A stretch of 64,000 bases of DNA from Setaria digitata. Taxonomy: Eukaryota; Nematoda; Chromadorea; Rhabditida; Setariidae. Location: NCBI GenBank assembly GCA_003640385.1, contig RCAB01000055.1, positions 124,001-188,000 of the forward strand, given 5' to 3'. The position numbers were made by a program, and so were the translations under genes. The notes under the pieces were generated by a model. The model worked only from the letters and a program-made list of their open reading frames with translations, was not told where the DNA came from and did no database searches. This document shows positions 42,948-56,200 of this stretch, one piece after another (position 1 is the first letter of the stretch; every line of letters begins with the position of its first letter).

Positions 42948-45263
42948 TCATTCCTTCATAAATATCCGAATAGGTTCATAAAAGAAAGTTACAAAACAAT
43001 AATTTAAATGTGATTAAATGCTTTTGGATTAATTTCGAATGTTACTAATAGAATATGATTGAAATTTTCAAAATTTTCGTTTTAATTACTTAATATGCCA
43101 TAAATTATTTAAAAAAATCACAAGGAATTAGCAAAATAATAAGATATTGTTCAGATATATCCTTGATACTTTTAAAGTGTTTTCAATTTAAATATTCGTA
43201 ACACTCTTAATTTAAATACTTTAAAAAATAATTTGAACTAATTTGAATACTTTTAGATTCTAGTCAAGCAGTAAAATATTACCTGATTTTATTAATATTG
43301 CTTGTATAATACTATAAAATATTATTATTATGGTTACAAAATATCGCTTATATTATTTGCGACATAATTATATCTAAATGTCATCAGAAATTAATGAGAT
43401 AATAGTAAGTCAGTTGTGCAAGCTATATCAAGGTAGATTAGTCCAATGTAACAATGCTGTATATAGTTTTAAGTTTCATTAAACTTTATATCACTTTTTT
43501 GTTCATGATTCTAAGCAATAATAATCAGTAGAATAACCAGTGAGGAAAAATATAANGTTTTAAGTTTCATTAAACTTTATATCACTTTTTTATTCATGAT
43601 TCTAAGCAATAATAATCAGTAGAATAACCAGTGAGGAAAAATATAATTAATTAAGTATATGTATATATATGGATTTGGATTAATTTTTAGTTATGTTCTT
43701 CCTTTATTATATCTAATTAACTAAGTAATTCTTACATAAAAAACAAGCTTAAATTCTATTAAACTATCTGATCAATAATGATAATTTTAAAGATGTCCAA
43801 ATAAAAAGTTAGGAATTCAACATCTCTCAATTTAAATTTACTGCCTCCTGATTTGACTCTTTTCAAATCCTATCACTTTCCCAAGAGTTTAGCCCAAATT
43901 GACACGAAATTGAAGTGTGAATTCAACATCATCAATCAACAATTTCCATCAATCATGATAAAAAAAGAAAAAAGAAGAAAAATAAAACTATTTAAATAAA
44001 CAGGTAGTAATGAAAAATCATCTTATCCTATTGAAATATTAACAAAGCAATTAGTGAGTTTTTCTTTTTTATTACAAATTAAGATAAAAAACACATATTC
44101 TCTCAAGAAATTGAGAGAAAACGGAACAATAACAGATAAAAAACAATTATTCTCAATTTCTAAAAATGCAAAAAGTGCCAAAAAATTTTATGAAACCGGA
44201 AAAAATTATCAAGAAAAGAAAAAATTTTCAGTCTCTTTTTTCTTTTCAAGTAGCAATAAAAAATCCTTCTACCCTATTTAAATAGTTAACAAAGTAATTA
44301 GCGTTTTTTTTTTTTTATTACAAATTTTCTTGAAGAAAAATTTCATAAATGAAAAAATAATAAGAAGATAAAAATTTGAGAGAAATAGAGAAAGGAAGCC
44401 AAAAGAAAAAGTATATTTGTTCAAAAGTTGAAGTGATCGATCTGTCGCAAGAAATCCAATCGGCGTGTCACATCAGTCCAGTCTGATATGGCTCAGTCTC
44501 GACTTAAATCAAACAATCCAATCATTGGTTAAAAACTCGATCTTTTAGCACAGATTTCATTTCTTACTTTTCAAATCAAAAAAAAAAAAAAAAAAAAAAA
44601 GAAAAGGGAAAAACTAAGTAAGTGAACGTTTTCTATTCAAATGGAATTGAATAAAAAAGTGTTTAAATAAAATACCGATTGATATGATAATGCATGACTA
44701 ACAAGAATGAAATTGACAATATGGCTTAAGTTAATCTAAACTATTAAGAATTTAATCACATCCAAATTTAATTATCAACATCGTTTTGGGCAGTTTTTTA
44801 AAATCCAAACTTTTAAATGAGTTATTTCAGAACTTTCGTTTCTTTTTTCTTTTATAGTAAATAAATTAAGCATTGCAAAGCTGAAATTAAAACATGTGAA
44901 AAGAAAAATAATTTTTTAAGCGAAGTGTAACAAACTAAAAGTTTGAAAAATTTAGGAAATATTAAATAACTGTAACATTGAAGCATCATCATGAAATATT
45001 TGATAATTGAAAAATTAATTGAGATAAATTTGATAAAAAGAGTTTACTTTGTTTTTTCGAAAATTGTTTGGAAAATTTGGAAAATAAATAAAGATAAAAA
45101 AATGAATAAATAAAAAAATCAAATAAATTTGAATAATTTCCGGATAAGTAAGCGTAAATAACTTACGGAATACTATTTCAACATCACGTCCTTCGTCGTT
45201 TCCGTCTGTTTTACACCAATGAAAGAAAGTGAATAAAATTAGTAAAGTAACGCTGAGTAACAT
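30581..45263 (-). CDS. lev-10: LEV-10: five-CUB, LDLa, single-pass receptor-clustering protein (complete, 23 exons)
   Basis: Exons: 45167-45263, 40489-40607, 40104-40186, 39608-39724, 39205-39302, 38410-38476, 38050-38098, 37464-37555, 37181-37342, 36635-36785, 36273-36400, 35748-35911, 35280-35411, 34985-35085, 34743-34858, 34109-34176, 33839-33964, 33413-33552, 33060-33250, 32750-32826, 32225-32350, 30843-31059, 30581-30758; 2799 nt, 932 aa (C. elegans LEV-10 about 958). LEV-10 clusters levamisole-sensitive acetylcholine receptors at the body-wall neuromuscular junction. Visible: signal peptide in exon 1 (MLLSVTLLILFTFF); five CUB domains beginning near residues 34, 188, 330, 497 and 626, with typical motifs such as IFSPTYPGTYP, IHSPKYPLMYP, FNSPRYPANYP and IVSPGYP; an LDLa module (CNGDENCG, DDTDEANC) near 765-802; a TM helix near 813-832 followed by KKKLEKRKKKR; and a cytoplasmic tail of about 100 residues. 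All phases agree. The exon 10 donor is GC. eat-18 lies in intron 1. Confidence 0.93.
31408..31537. repeat. polypyrimidine (CT)n-rich low-complexity tract
   Basis: CT/CCCT-rich microsatellite on the plus strand, purine-rich on the gene strand, within the lev-10 intron that separates the LDLa exon from the TM exon. Confidence 0.9.
40262..40370. repeat. (AAT)n-type imperfect microsatellite
   Basis: AATAATAAT/AATAACAAT repeats in the lev-10 intron between exons 2 and 3. They generate a spurious Tyr/Ile-rich open frame on the minus strand. Confidence 0.9.
40965..41177 (-). CDS. eat-18: EAT-18 nicotinic-receptor auxiliary protein (complete, nested in lev-10 intron 1)
   Basis: A single exon of 213 nt encodes 70 aa; C. 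elegans EAT-18 is about 71. Two in-frame ATGs (41177 and 41168) are possible; MRTLERVID from 41168 would give 67 aa. Visible: a charged N-terminal half (ARINMLNYEERNEIKED), a CSFC plus LDCD cysteine cluster, one hydrophobic helix of about 22 residues (IIFALLFTCFIVCLLVLIMI), then FWLKGVLSYEE and TAA. In C. elegans EAT-18 is a small single-TM protein required for the pharyngeal receptor containing EAT-2, and its gene forms a complex locus with lev-10. The identification rests on size, topology and exact position on the same strand within the first intron of a certain lev-10; I could not align it to the database protein. The stop lies in GAGTAAGT, which is also a good donor sequence. Confidence 0.85.
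   Translation of the reverse strand: MAQMRTLERVIDARINMLNYEERNEIKEDCSFCRSLDCDIIFALLFTCFIVCLLVLIMIFWLKGVLSYEE
43466..43646. other. 90-bp direct duplication around a single N (probable assembly overlap)
   Basis: 43466-43555 and 43557-43646 are identical except for G at 43501 versus A at 43592, separated only by N at 43556. This looks like two contig ends scaffolded without merging their overlap. It lies in lev-10 intron 1 and affects no exon. Confidence 0.85.
44004..44327. repeat. diverged direct repeat pair of about 80 bp in lev-10 intron 1
   Basis: Segments near 44004-44083 and 44249-44327 share order and wording (AGTAATGAAAAATC / AGCAATAAAAAATC, TTAACAAAG(C/T)AATTAG, TTTTTTATTACAAATT) with many substitutions. 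This indicates an old local duplication. Confidence 0.5.
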
Positions 45264-46814
45264 CGCAGCGTGTCATTTGAAGCACTGCTACATTATTCTC
45301 TCACTTAATTATCACTGTAATAATTCATCGTTACGTGTGCTATATCTATGAAATCTGAAATGAAAGTTAGATGATACGTGAGAAGATACGTAAAAATGCC
45401 TGTTTAAAATATTGAAGATAAAACACAAAGTATGTGACGATATTTCATCAAAATGTTAACGATTGCTAGAAGTATGGGATGCATAAAGACACTTCTTCAA
45501 AGGATTAGAAATAGCGTATCTACGATTTGCAATGCGCAAAAGTGTTGCGTGAAAATATTAACGATAACGTGAAAAGCAGCATGAAGAAAAGAAAAAAAAA
45601 TTGTTGACATTTTATTCATTTCATTTGTATTTCACTTTTTTCTCTTGTTAAAATTAATTTTTCAGAAATATTTGCACAATTGGTTGTGAAACTTCAAATT
45701 TCAATGCTGGCTAACGGATAATTTTTAAAAAAAATCAATACATACAAGCAAATAATTATAAAAACTAATAGATATTTGGAACATATAATTTCAAAACAAT
45801 AGTAATCAATTATTTCCATATATAATGATCATGACAATTTTTTAATGATAATTTTCATACGATAATCACGCTGATTAGACAACACAAGAACAAAAGCATC
45901 ATCAAGAGTGAAAAATATGGCGAAGTAAAATTAAAAAATTTTTCTCCTCAAAAATTTATAGACAACTAAATGAAAAACAGATTAATTATTTGCTTTTGTT
46001 TCTTTTGGATTATTTTTCATTTATTAATTACGAAATTTGAAAGAAATAATAATTTAAAAATAAATGAATAGTGAAACAAAAAAAATTCTGCTAGATTTTG
46101 AAAATTTTTTTACAAAACTATTAAATAAATCAGCATTTGTGCAATGACAATTTTTCACTTCCAAATCCCAAAACCAATGTGAATTATGTGCCATTATGCA
46201 GCTTGACTACTACCATTTAAAGACCTTTTGAGAAATGTAATTTGCTTTGTACGAGGTAAAGGAAGCATTTTAGAAGCCTAAAGGCGAAATTAATTGGCCT
46301 AAGGATAATTGGAAAAGTCAATATGGCATGATGTTAGTAGAAGTGTTAAAGGAATTTGTAAACATTAAGAAAATGTCACCAATATTTATCATCAGATGAG
46401 ATCGGATAGTTAGTTATTTAATGAATAATTTTTATGCTTAATTAAATTTTTTCTTTTTAAAATTTTATTATAGATAGAAACTTTTATGAAAGGCAAAAAA
46501 AAAATTGCAAACTAAAATAAGCACAAATTATTAAATATATGAAAAGGTTGTCGTGAAATTATTAAACAAAATGAGCTTAAAAATCAAAAAATATATTAAA
46601 AAAAAAGGTAAATAAAGAAGAGAAATGAAGACATAAACAAACAAATAACAAAATTATAATACACAGAGGAAGCAGGCAAACATAATGAATAAAGCGCTTG
46701 TTAAAAAGAATATTTCAATAAAATTTCCATTATATCATAATAATACTGAAGACATAAAATTAAATAATAGCAATAACAGCGATGATAATAATTACTTAAA
46801 AGTAATAAGAATGA

Positions 46815-47069
46815 TTAATAATAATAATAGTAATAATAATAATAACAATAATAATAATAATAATAATAATAATAAAGCAATAATAGTACTGATAATAGTA
46901 ATAACTGCAATAATAAAAATGATAATGGGCAGTAATAATAGTGATAATAATGCTAATCATAATAATAATAGTTGTAATAATAGTAGTTATAATAATAAAA
47001 ATGATGGTAATGAACAATAATAGTGGTGATAATAATAATAATAATAATAATAATAATTATAATGATGAT
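46815..47069. repeat. (AAT/ATA)n microsatellite, about 255 bp
   Basis: Nearly uninterrupted AAT/ATA/AGT/ATG triplets. Read as protein they give Asn or Ile runs, which are not evidence of a gene. Confidence 0.95.
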
Positions 47070-50000
47070 GTAACTAGAAAAGATATAAAGGAGAAAATTT
47101 TGAAGAGGAACAGCCGTCGTTGCTACAAACCATTATATCACCTCACATTCGATCCTTTCAACATATGGTCTAACTAGATGGAGATAGAATGATCAGTGAA
47201 AAGATGAATGAGTTCAAGACAAGAATGATTTGACGATGGAGAGATATCATCATCTAGCTAATCATCGGATATCTTTTCTATCTCTTTATCTGTTCTGGTT
47301 AAATTTTTATGTCCTCAATCATTTGATGAAAAGTTATTGTCTATTTTAACCTCAAAGTTTTTACAATTTAAACGTTAAATTCATCAAATTTCCATTTCTT
47401 ATTAAAATTTGATGAAAAAATTGAATTTTAAAACTTCGAAAAAAAGGAAATATGAAACTATTTAAAAAAGAAAATAGAAATCAAAAGAAGGAAATCTATT
47501 TGTGCTTCCAAAAAATTTTCTGCTTTAATTTTTTTTTTTTCTTTCAAAAAGGAAAAAAGAATAAATATTCTTCGTTGTAACATTGGTTTTGAAAATTTTT
47601 TTTAAATAAATATCCTAGAAATAACAATAAAAATGAATAAAAGTTTATTTCATCAATGTGAAATTTGAAATGGTAATGAAATGATTTTAGCAATCGGTTT
47701 TCTCATATCCATTTCAATAATTTAACATGATTGAAAGTTTTATTCTAAATTTAGCCATTTCTATCAATATGTTAAATTAGCTATAGCAAATGAGAGAACT
47801 AAAATCTCTAATCGGAATGCATCGTTATACTTTTCGAAATAAAATTGTTGATCATTCTAGCAGATTAAAAAAAAAATGCATTTTTTTTAACTTAAAAAAA
47901 ATGTATGTGTATCTGTTTCTTCCAAAGTTTATATGTTTTTTTTTTTTTTTTAATATGCATATTTACAATAAAATTTAAGAGGGATTATTAATTAGACAAT
48001 GATACTAACCGGAAAAGTTTATGACCACAATTTATATATGCAGAAATATTTGGAATTGATTATCGTTTATGGGCATTCAAAAAACGCATAAAACTTTAAT
48101 AGTGAAGATACTTAAAACACATACTTTTGCATGCAATTTTAATAATTAATTATTGCTTATGTAGAAAATAGGAATGCATACATTACCCAATAAATACGCA
48201 ACCAAATCATCTACAAATATTTGTACTTAATTAATTATTTCATCTCAGCAGTAACATTTCTCTATGAATATGTATATAAATACATCTATCAACTAGAGAC
48301 TTAGTGCAAACATTCGACTAAGTTTCGAATTCTAAACGGATTCCTTGAATATTCACATTTGCGGGATATAGAAAATTAAATTTTGCTCGGCAAATAGATG
48401 TTTCAAATATACTGATTAGACGAATTCAAAATTGACAAGCAAAAATTTTCTTCAGCATGCCGTTTAATGATATCTCATTTTCAGCATAGTTCCTGTATGA
48501 TTCCTTATTTTTTCTTTTCATTTTTAAACAAATTTGGAAAATTTTGCAGATGAAAAAGTAAAAAATGTGCATTGAAAATAAAATGGTGAAAAAAAAAAAA
48601 ACTAAATCATGAAATAAAAAATTTAATGGAATTTTCTGGCTCTATAAAAATGTGAGATAAAATTTGAAAAATTTAATTCTACTGTGAAAAGAAAAAAAGA
48701 AAATCATCGAAATATTGATTGATAATTAAATGGAGCAGATAATTGATTTGTTGAATTGGGTTGATTTTCGATAATGATAAATGATGATATTAGAAAAAGA
48801 TATTGATGATCGTTTCCACCGTTCACCTTCTATGAAAAACTTTTCAATTAGTTAAACAAAGCATAAACTGAGAGGAATTTTCAATAAAAAAATAGTAAAC
48901 TTTTCCCTCCTTTTCTCCTATTGCATTTTTTTTTTTTTAAATTAATGTCATTTACGTTCGATTTCAACGAAAAGCTAATTTTCTCTATGAACATATACTG
49001 TAAGCAAAAACCAAAAGAAATTAAAATAACGCATAGAATGAAAAGTTGTAATAAAATGAAGCTTGAAGTATGAGATGCATTCTGAATAGCGATAAAAAGA
49101 ATATTCTCGAGATCGAATTCTGAGTGACAAGTTTGTATCAGGCTGTTTATTTGAAAAAGTATCCAATAATGCTGTCGTTTTTAATACTATATAGAATTTT
49201 TTTTTCCTTTTTTGAAAACTTATCAGGTACAAAAATATCTATTCAACAAATAAAAGTAATCTAATAATTTCTAGTTTACTGCACGTTGTTTTTGAGGAAT
49301 TATAATTAATGTACACATTAAAATTATTAAGTTATGCTTTATTAATGATTAGTAATTTTTTGTTTGCATTTGTAATTAACTGAAGAAGTATATAAGAGAA
49401 GAAAAAAACATTTGAGTCTGAAACATTAACATTTAAAATATAAATGAATCGATATTTAAAGAGCCAAGGAACGAAAAATTTTTGGTGTAAATGATGAAGT
49501 ATCTGCTTAGGTATATGTGAAGAGCCTTAAGGCCTTACTTTATAGGAAGCCATCTCTTTGGCTAGCTTAGAAATGTTGGATGAGCATCTTTTTGAGCAAG
49601 GCACTTGCAAATTGAGTTATCCTTTGGCAGATAAGAAATTTTTTTTGCAAACAGTCAGTTCAGCCGTACACTCGTCCTCTTCCGAAATGTCTATTGGGAA
49701 GCCTTCTTTAATCTTTCTCCTGAAAAAAAGACTAGAATAGACTTCTATTTTCGAATAGATTAGAAAAATAAAAAGCAAGTGTTATAAATCAGTCACAAAA
49801 ATGAAAAAGTTTGTATAAAAAATTATTTTTGACACAAAAAGAAAAGTAATTAAATAATAGCAGGGAGGAAGACAATTTTGTCCGCAACATTTTTTTGAAT
49901 AAAAAAAGAATTCATTTTTTTTTTTTCATGAAAAAAGTGAAATTTATTTGAGCTTAGAATTCAGAATATACAAGAAAGTTTTTCGATCATTGTTGAAGTA

Positions 50001-50172
50001 ATAATTAATAATTTTCAATTCAAGCTAATCCAAAGTAAAAATTTTATCCTTTTCTAAATAATACAATTTCGAAAACTTGCATAGCTAAAAATGGATTCAG
50101 CCGCAATTAGCCTTATATCTGTTACAGTCTTGTAAATGTGCAAACTGAAAAACTTGTGAGTCTTATTTTGTC

Positions 50173-50278
50173 CACGTAAATGAATACAGCTTTGGACCTT
50201 CACTCACGTGAATTAATACAGCTGTGGACTTTCATTCACGTAAATGAATACAGCTGTATACCTGCACCCACGTAAATT
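50173..50278. repeat. 32-bp minisatellite, about 3.3 copies
   Basis: Units start at 50173, 50205, 50237 and 50269 (the last partial). Each begins CACGT(A/G)AAT and carries AATACAGCT. The exact 32-bp spacing and few mismatches show recent tandem amplification. One unit carries a CACGTG palindrome. Confidence 0.85.
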
Positions 50279-53200
50279 CGTTTATTCTATTGATTATTAT
50301 TGAGTCTTCATTACGATTTTTAACACCACTATCAATCAGTATCCTGACTAATCATCACTTTTTATGATTTTTCCTGGCATATGATGAGTTCCCTTCCTTG
50401 CATCCTTGACCGAAATATTCAAATGAATCAGAGATATTGTTTTAACTCCGTTTTGTTTTTGCCTTATTTTAAATCAATGACTTCTATAGGAGCATATGGT
50501 GAGTTTTCTTCCTCGCTGTCATTTTTCGTTATACTGGAAACTTCAAGAATATGTGACAAGTTTTCTTTCCTACTGAGACATTTTTTTTCCATTGAATTTT
50601 TTTTTAAACAAACAGTTTATCATTTATTTAATTCTGAAAATTGAACTAGTATCATTTATAAATTGTTTACACGGATTTAAAATTTTTATTAATCACACCT
50701 TTAAAGTAAGCATGATAATGAGCAATTTAAATTTTATCATATTAAACATTAGCATTTCGTAATAGATGTCAGTTCGCAGTTAAATATTAATTAGTGAATA
50801 TGATGAAAGTTCAAGGCAAAGAGTCTAGAAAAAGTTTGAATTTTTCATTTCATTGCTTTGAAAGACATTCTTATGAAAGACTTTGGTAACAAAATTATAT
50901 TCAATTAAACGGTAGCGATCTAAAATGGCTTTTTTAATAAGTGTCATCCAAAAGTCAATTTGTTATATATGCATATTTTTGCATTTGTTACTCACATATT
51001 TGATATCTGAAATAAAGAAGTGAAAAAGCAAAGGAAATGTGAAAGATTTAAAAATGATTCCACAAATTTAAATAAAAATTGTGCTAATGAAATATGATGT
51101 TTTGCTTAAGCTTAACAGTCAAGAATTTCTTGCAGACATTTTAGCTTCAACACTTTGACGAGCTGATAAAAGATGCATTGACTAATTTTGCACTTATTTA
51201 GTGAAGTTTTTAACAGTTTGAAGAAATAATCAATTTTGAATTTGTTATTTTCTAATAATGCAATATGAATAATATTTAAATATGGTGGAAATTAATAAAT
51301 TAGAAGTTTGCTAACAATCATAATAATCAGACAATTGCAGAGGACGTTGAAGCTAATTAATTGAAACAAACAATAACAAGCATATGTGAATAAAATGGGT
51401 TAACTAATTGCAAATTTTCTGCAATCAAAATGAAAATATGGGCCATTCCTGAGAAGTAAGATCAAGTAAGAAGTAAATCATATAATTCAGATCATGATTG
51501 CATAAATCAAATGAAAACCTGATGATTGATTAGATTCTTGCCAGATCTTCACTGTAAATAATATTCAAACCATTAAGGAAACTCTAATATTTGTTTAATA
51601 TTTTTGAAAATCCGTGGAAATGTTATAAATTATGCTTTTATTGCTTGCGATATTTATGATACTTGAGAATTACGTTTTCCTGAAGATGACTGGAATATTT
51701 TTATATTTTTCTTGATTTTTTTTTTTTGATATTTTTATTTGCTAGGATATTCATAATAACTATATGTCACAAAGAATATTTTTCATTTTTCTAGTGTGAG
51801 AACATAATAGAAAAGTGAAATTACTACAGAAGTTGAGGGATGTATTGTTAATATTATTGATAAAATTGGATATGTTGCCAATATTTTTTCAGCAAACATT
51901 TTGAAATTCATTCTAGGAATATTTTCTTTTATATAATTAATAATGCTTTATTAAAATTTACAGCACTTTAATAATTTTGTTTCGTGAAAAATATAAGTTA
52001 ATAAAAAATGTTTTCATTTAAAAGTCAAGAAAACTAACAGGAAGTTATTAATTTCAATGACCATTGCACGTAAATCACTTAGACATTTTGCTTATTAATT
52101 TAAGTGTTTGTAGTATTAATGATGTTGAGATTAATAAGGGCCCGAAATCGGATGCCATTTATGATTACCTTAAAAATTAGATCTTGTATTTAGGAGTTAT
52201 TAAACTAATTAGCTGGATGAAAATTATCTTATGTTGCCTGACCTTTCGCAGTATTTGTTATCTAACCATTTAAATTATTGTATTATCAGATTTTTTGTAC
52301 ATTGTCACATTGTATCCAAGCCTTTACTGATACTAGTTCAATATTTGATACAAATTTAACATGGAAAAAAAATTAGAAAACTTGACAAAAATGATTTAAA
52401 TGAACGTGAAATTGACAGCAGAATAGCCTAAAATGATAAGCTTCTGATTGTTATCTATTATCAGTGTCACCAACATATTCTTGCTATCAGTGCAGCATCA
52501 CAGTTATTGGTATTTAATTTTTTGGTATTGCTTCCTTTGCTAACCATTAATCATTGCTGCAATTGTTACCACTAATTTTTATTACCATCAAGATTAATCA
52601 AACTACTTTAAATATTATAAAAAAAGAAAAAAAAAAAAATGATAAAACGAAAGCAGTGACTCAGCAACGTGCTCAATCCTTCTTGATTTTCAAATTTTTA
52701 ACTTTTTTTTGCATTTTTTTTTTTTCAAATTAAAGTAACCATATTTGAAAATATTTTATTTAATGAGAACTTAACTTCAAGCAGTTTTACAATAAAAAGA
52801 AAATAATTACAAAATTTCAATCATTTGACGAAAATAAAAATCAGTAATTTACAAAGCTGTGGGATTGCTTGAAGCTCAGCAAAAAAAAAAGTACAACAAC
52901 TGCATGGTGTATGATTATAAATCAAAAGCAGTTATATGGAAGCTAATGCAATTACCTGAATAAACTTATATCACTTGCAAATTGCAATCATCTCCTTATT
53001 TCTAAGGTAACAATTGAATTTTTAATTAATGTGTGCCACTTTCTGCACCAACAAATAAAGCGCTCATTCTTAAAATATTAATTATTACTAACATATCGCT
53101 GTCAAAATGAAAGGCCTTCAAAATAGGGTAGCACTTTGAAATTGCAAAATATTGCTCAATAAGGTTTGCATTAACAATAACAATAACAGTTCATTGCTTA

Positions 53201-56200
53201 AATAATATCTGAGCGAATTAAATTTTAATTTTAACATATTATATTTATTATTAGCCACTAAAATAAATTCTGTATGTAATTTTTTTTTTTCTGTGATTAA
53301 TTACATTTGCATAAAATAAATCTTTCAAGTAAACTATCAGCCGTTTATGTTATGAAAAATTTTTACAGTAATCCGTCACAAATATTTCACTAAAATAATT
53401 AATTAGTTCATTTTAGTGAGTAATAATAAATATATGTTGATATGTCACAGCAAATAATAATTTCATTTCTTCTTTTAATTCACAGCATTCAATCAAGCAA
53501 TTGAACCTGTTACTCATTGTCTCAAACAACTGAAGCTTATTATTCTCGAGTTCCTTCAGCATTTCATATTTTATTTACCATTCAGAATCTATTAATGTCA
53601 CGTGTTTGTTTTTCTATACTTTCAATTCATCATTTGTTCTTACAGTCAGTTTCAATTTATCAACATATTATTTAATTAGGTGTTCCTAACTGATGAAAAT
53701 AATCTTAGCATGGTTGCATTTAGTTATAGCATCATTCCTATATCAACTACTGGAATACTAAAAATTTAATGAACATTAAAGGAAAAGAATTTATTTGTTT
53801 CATTTAAACAATTTCATTACATAAAATACAAATGAATAAGCAAATTAACAAATTAACAATGGAATTTTCAAATTATCTCTCAAATCTATGAAATATGGTT
53901 TTCGGATACTTTTAGTAAGGAATACTTCACTGCAACTAATAGCAACCAGGCATAAAATTTTGCACTAATTATTTAGTCATCGAACAAAGCAAATATTATG
54001 AATAATCAAAATCCAAAAAGGGGAAATTTAAAGCAAAATCTCAAAATACTTAAATTTATCAGTGGTTCCTTAAAAACTATATCAAAACACTTATCAGATG
54101 TCAACCCTTTTGCTTTTCAGTTTTGCTATCTAGATTGTCAAGCAAAAAGTAAAGTCTTGTTTTAAACTTGAAGATTCCTCTGAAAACAACGTAAGCTTAA
54201 CGATTTTTTTCTATATTTCTTTCTTCCGTTTCAATTATGACGGAAGTTGCGTCACTTTTTATTGAAAGTTTCTTTCACAAAAAGAGCAAAAATTAAAACA
54301 ACTCCGGAGAATTCCATTTCTTTCAATTTAAATTATTTTAATTTGCTCAAAGACAAAAGAAAGAAAAATGCAATAAAAAAAACTTTGATTTATTATTACG
54401 GAAAGAAAAAGATTAAAGTAAAGTTTCTAACAGCTTAAATTTATAACAGAGAAACATAGCTAGATAATAAATTTAAACTAATAGTTTTAAATTAATGAAA
54501 ATTCTTTCTCTTACACAACAGGAAGAAAGAGAAAGAAGGAGATAATAAATTGATAAACATCATAAGAAATAGGCTCACTCATATTCAATCAAATTACTTA
54601 CTGATTACTAAGCAGTAATTAATTACTATTCTGGACGGTTTTCACATTTGCAAAATAAATTCAATATTATTTACAAATCCGAATTAAAGTATATAAATCA
54701 ATTCTCAGTTTAGCGCATGTAACCCTATAGTTTTTAATATTTTGTATAATTTTGTACCACTAAATATGTTCGCATTTGAAATACTTGCTGCGAATGCATG
54801 CCGGCAATTAAATAATTACAATTTCAATAACAAACACTGGATAATATTATTGCACAACTAATTACTTTATATACTTTGATGCAAGTAGCACGAAAATTGT
54901 TACCATTCCATAAAGTGCAATGCATGCATGCATCGTTGTCATGTTTGCAATTACAACAACAGAATTATATCAGGCATTAGTTGCAGTAGGAGGTATTAAA
55001 AATTACGGTATACTAAGAATTAAGTAGCATTACTTCTGGCCAAGACTTATTAAATGATCTTTAGAAATAACAAATTATCAGAAAATGTATCAAAATGTGA
55101 TTGCATCGTTTGGATCGTGCATTAATAATGTAACTGCCAAATGATTTTTCGAAATTTTACACTCCCACGTAAGCTAAACGCTAATGTCACGTAATCCAGA
55201 CTATTTGTTTACGTGAGCCAAACGATGCCACTCATTTTAATGCTTTCTAATAGTTGACAGTCGCCAATTGCTCAAGCAGTTAATTACACAAGACAACTTA
55301 AGTATGTATGTGATTCAAATACATGACTTAAACAGTGTTACACTTGAATCAGATATTATAACAAGTGATCCAAACCATATCACTCATTAACAATATTTTC
55401 TAATATTTAGCAATCGCAAGCAGCATGCAGGTGTCGCATAATTAGCTTAGATAATTAAGTTGTTTGCAATATTCATACCATAATTTATATTTTCAATTCC
55501 ACCAAAATATTAAACAAATTTCATTAGGTAAATTCAATAATAAATATCTATAATAGAGCAAGTGAAGTCTTTTAATGTCCTGTATACTTTAGAGCAAAAG
55601 TTATTTATCAGTTTGATGGTGGACTTAATAGTAGCCTACAGGCGCTATGCATTTGACTGAAGGCATGAAAGATTGGTGAGAAATTTGAATTTTGGGATAA
55701 TTGAAAGTTTCAAGTTTAAATTAATTTAGTTTCTTCGAATTCCCGAATTTTTAATTAGAAATCATGAATTTTGGGCTTTAAAAATGCTTTTTTTTACATT
55801 CAATTTTGTTGATAGGAATTTCCCAAGGAAGTAATTCATAAATTCATTATTAATTTATATATTAATAGTGCTATGCTAAAAATTTTGGCCATGAAAAATC
55901 CACTGTACTTCTATTTTATCCCAAATTTCGGTATCAAAAAAAAAAAAAAATTAAATATTCAATTTGTGTCATTGTGCTTTATTCATCAAATAATTCGCTA
56001 CCAATTCAGTTTCTGACTTTATGCCTTCATTTTTTTTCAACTTTGTTTCTACCTTTCAACATTTTTATACTGTTGTTCATGCTTTTACATTTTATTGGAC
56101 TTTAATTAGCCGTTTACGTTTCACACTTGTTTTAAGACTAGCATGTGTTTTTATCGCTTTTAAATTAATTAAATCTATTAAAACGTTTGTATTTAAACCT

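Noticed and set aside
46685..47177. Open frames rich in Asn or Ile/Tyr on both strands
   Set aside because: They are translations of an AAT/ATA microsatellite, with no splice structure or conserved motif.
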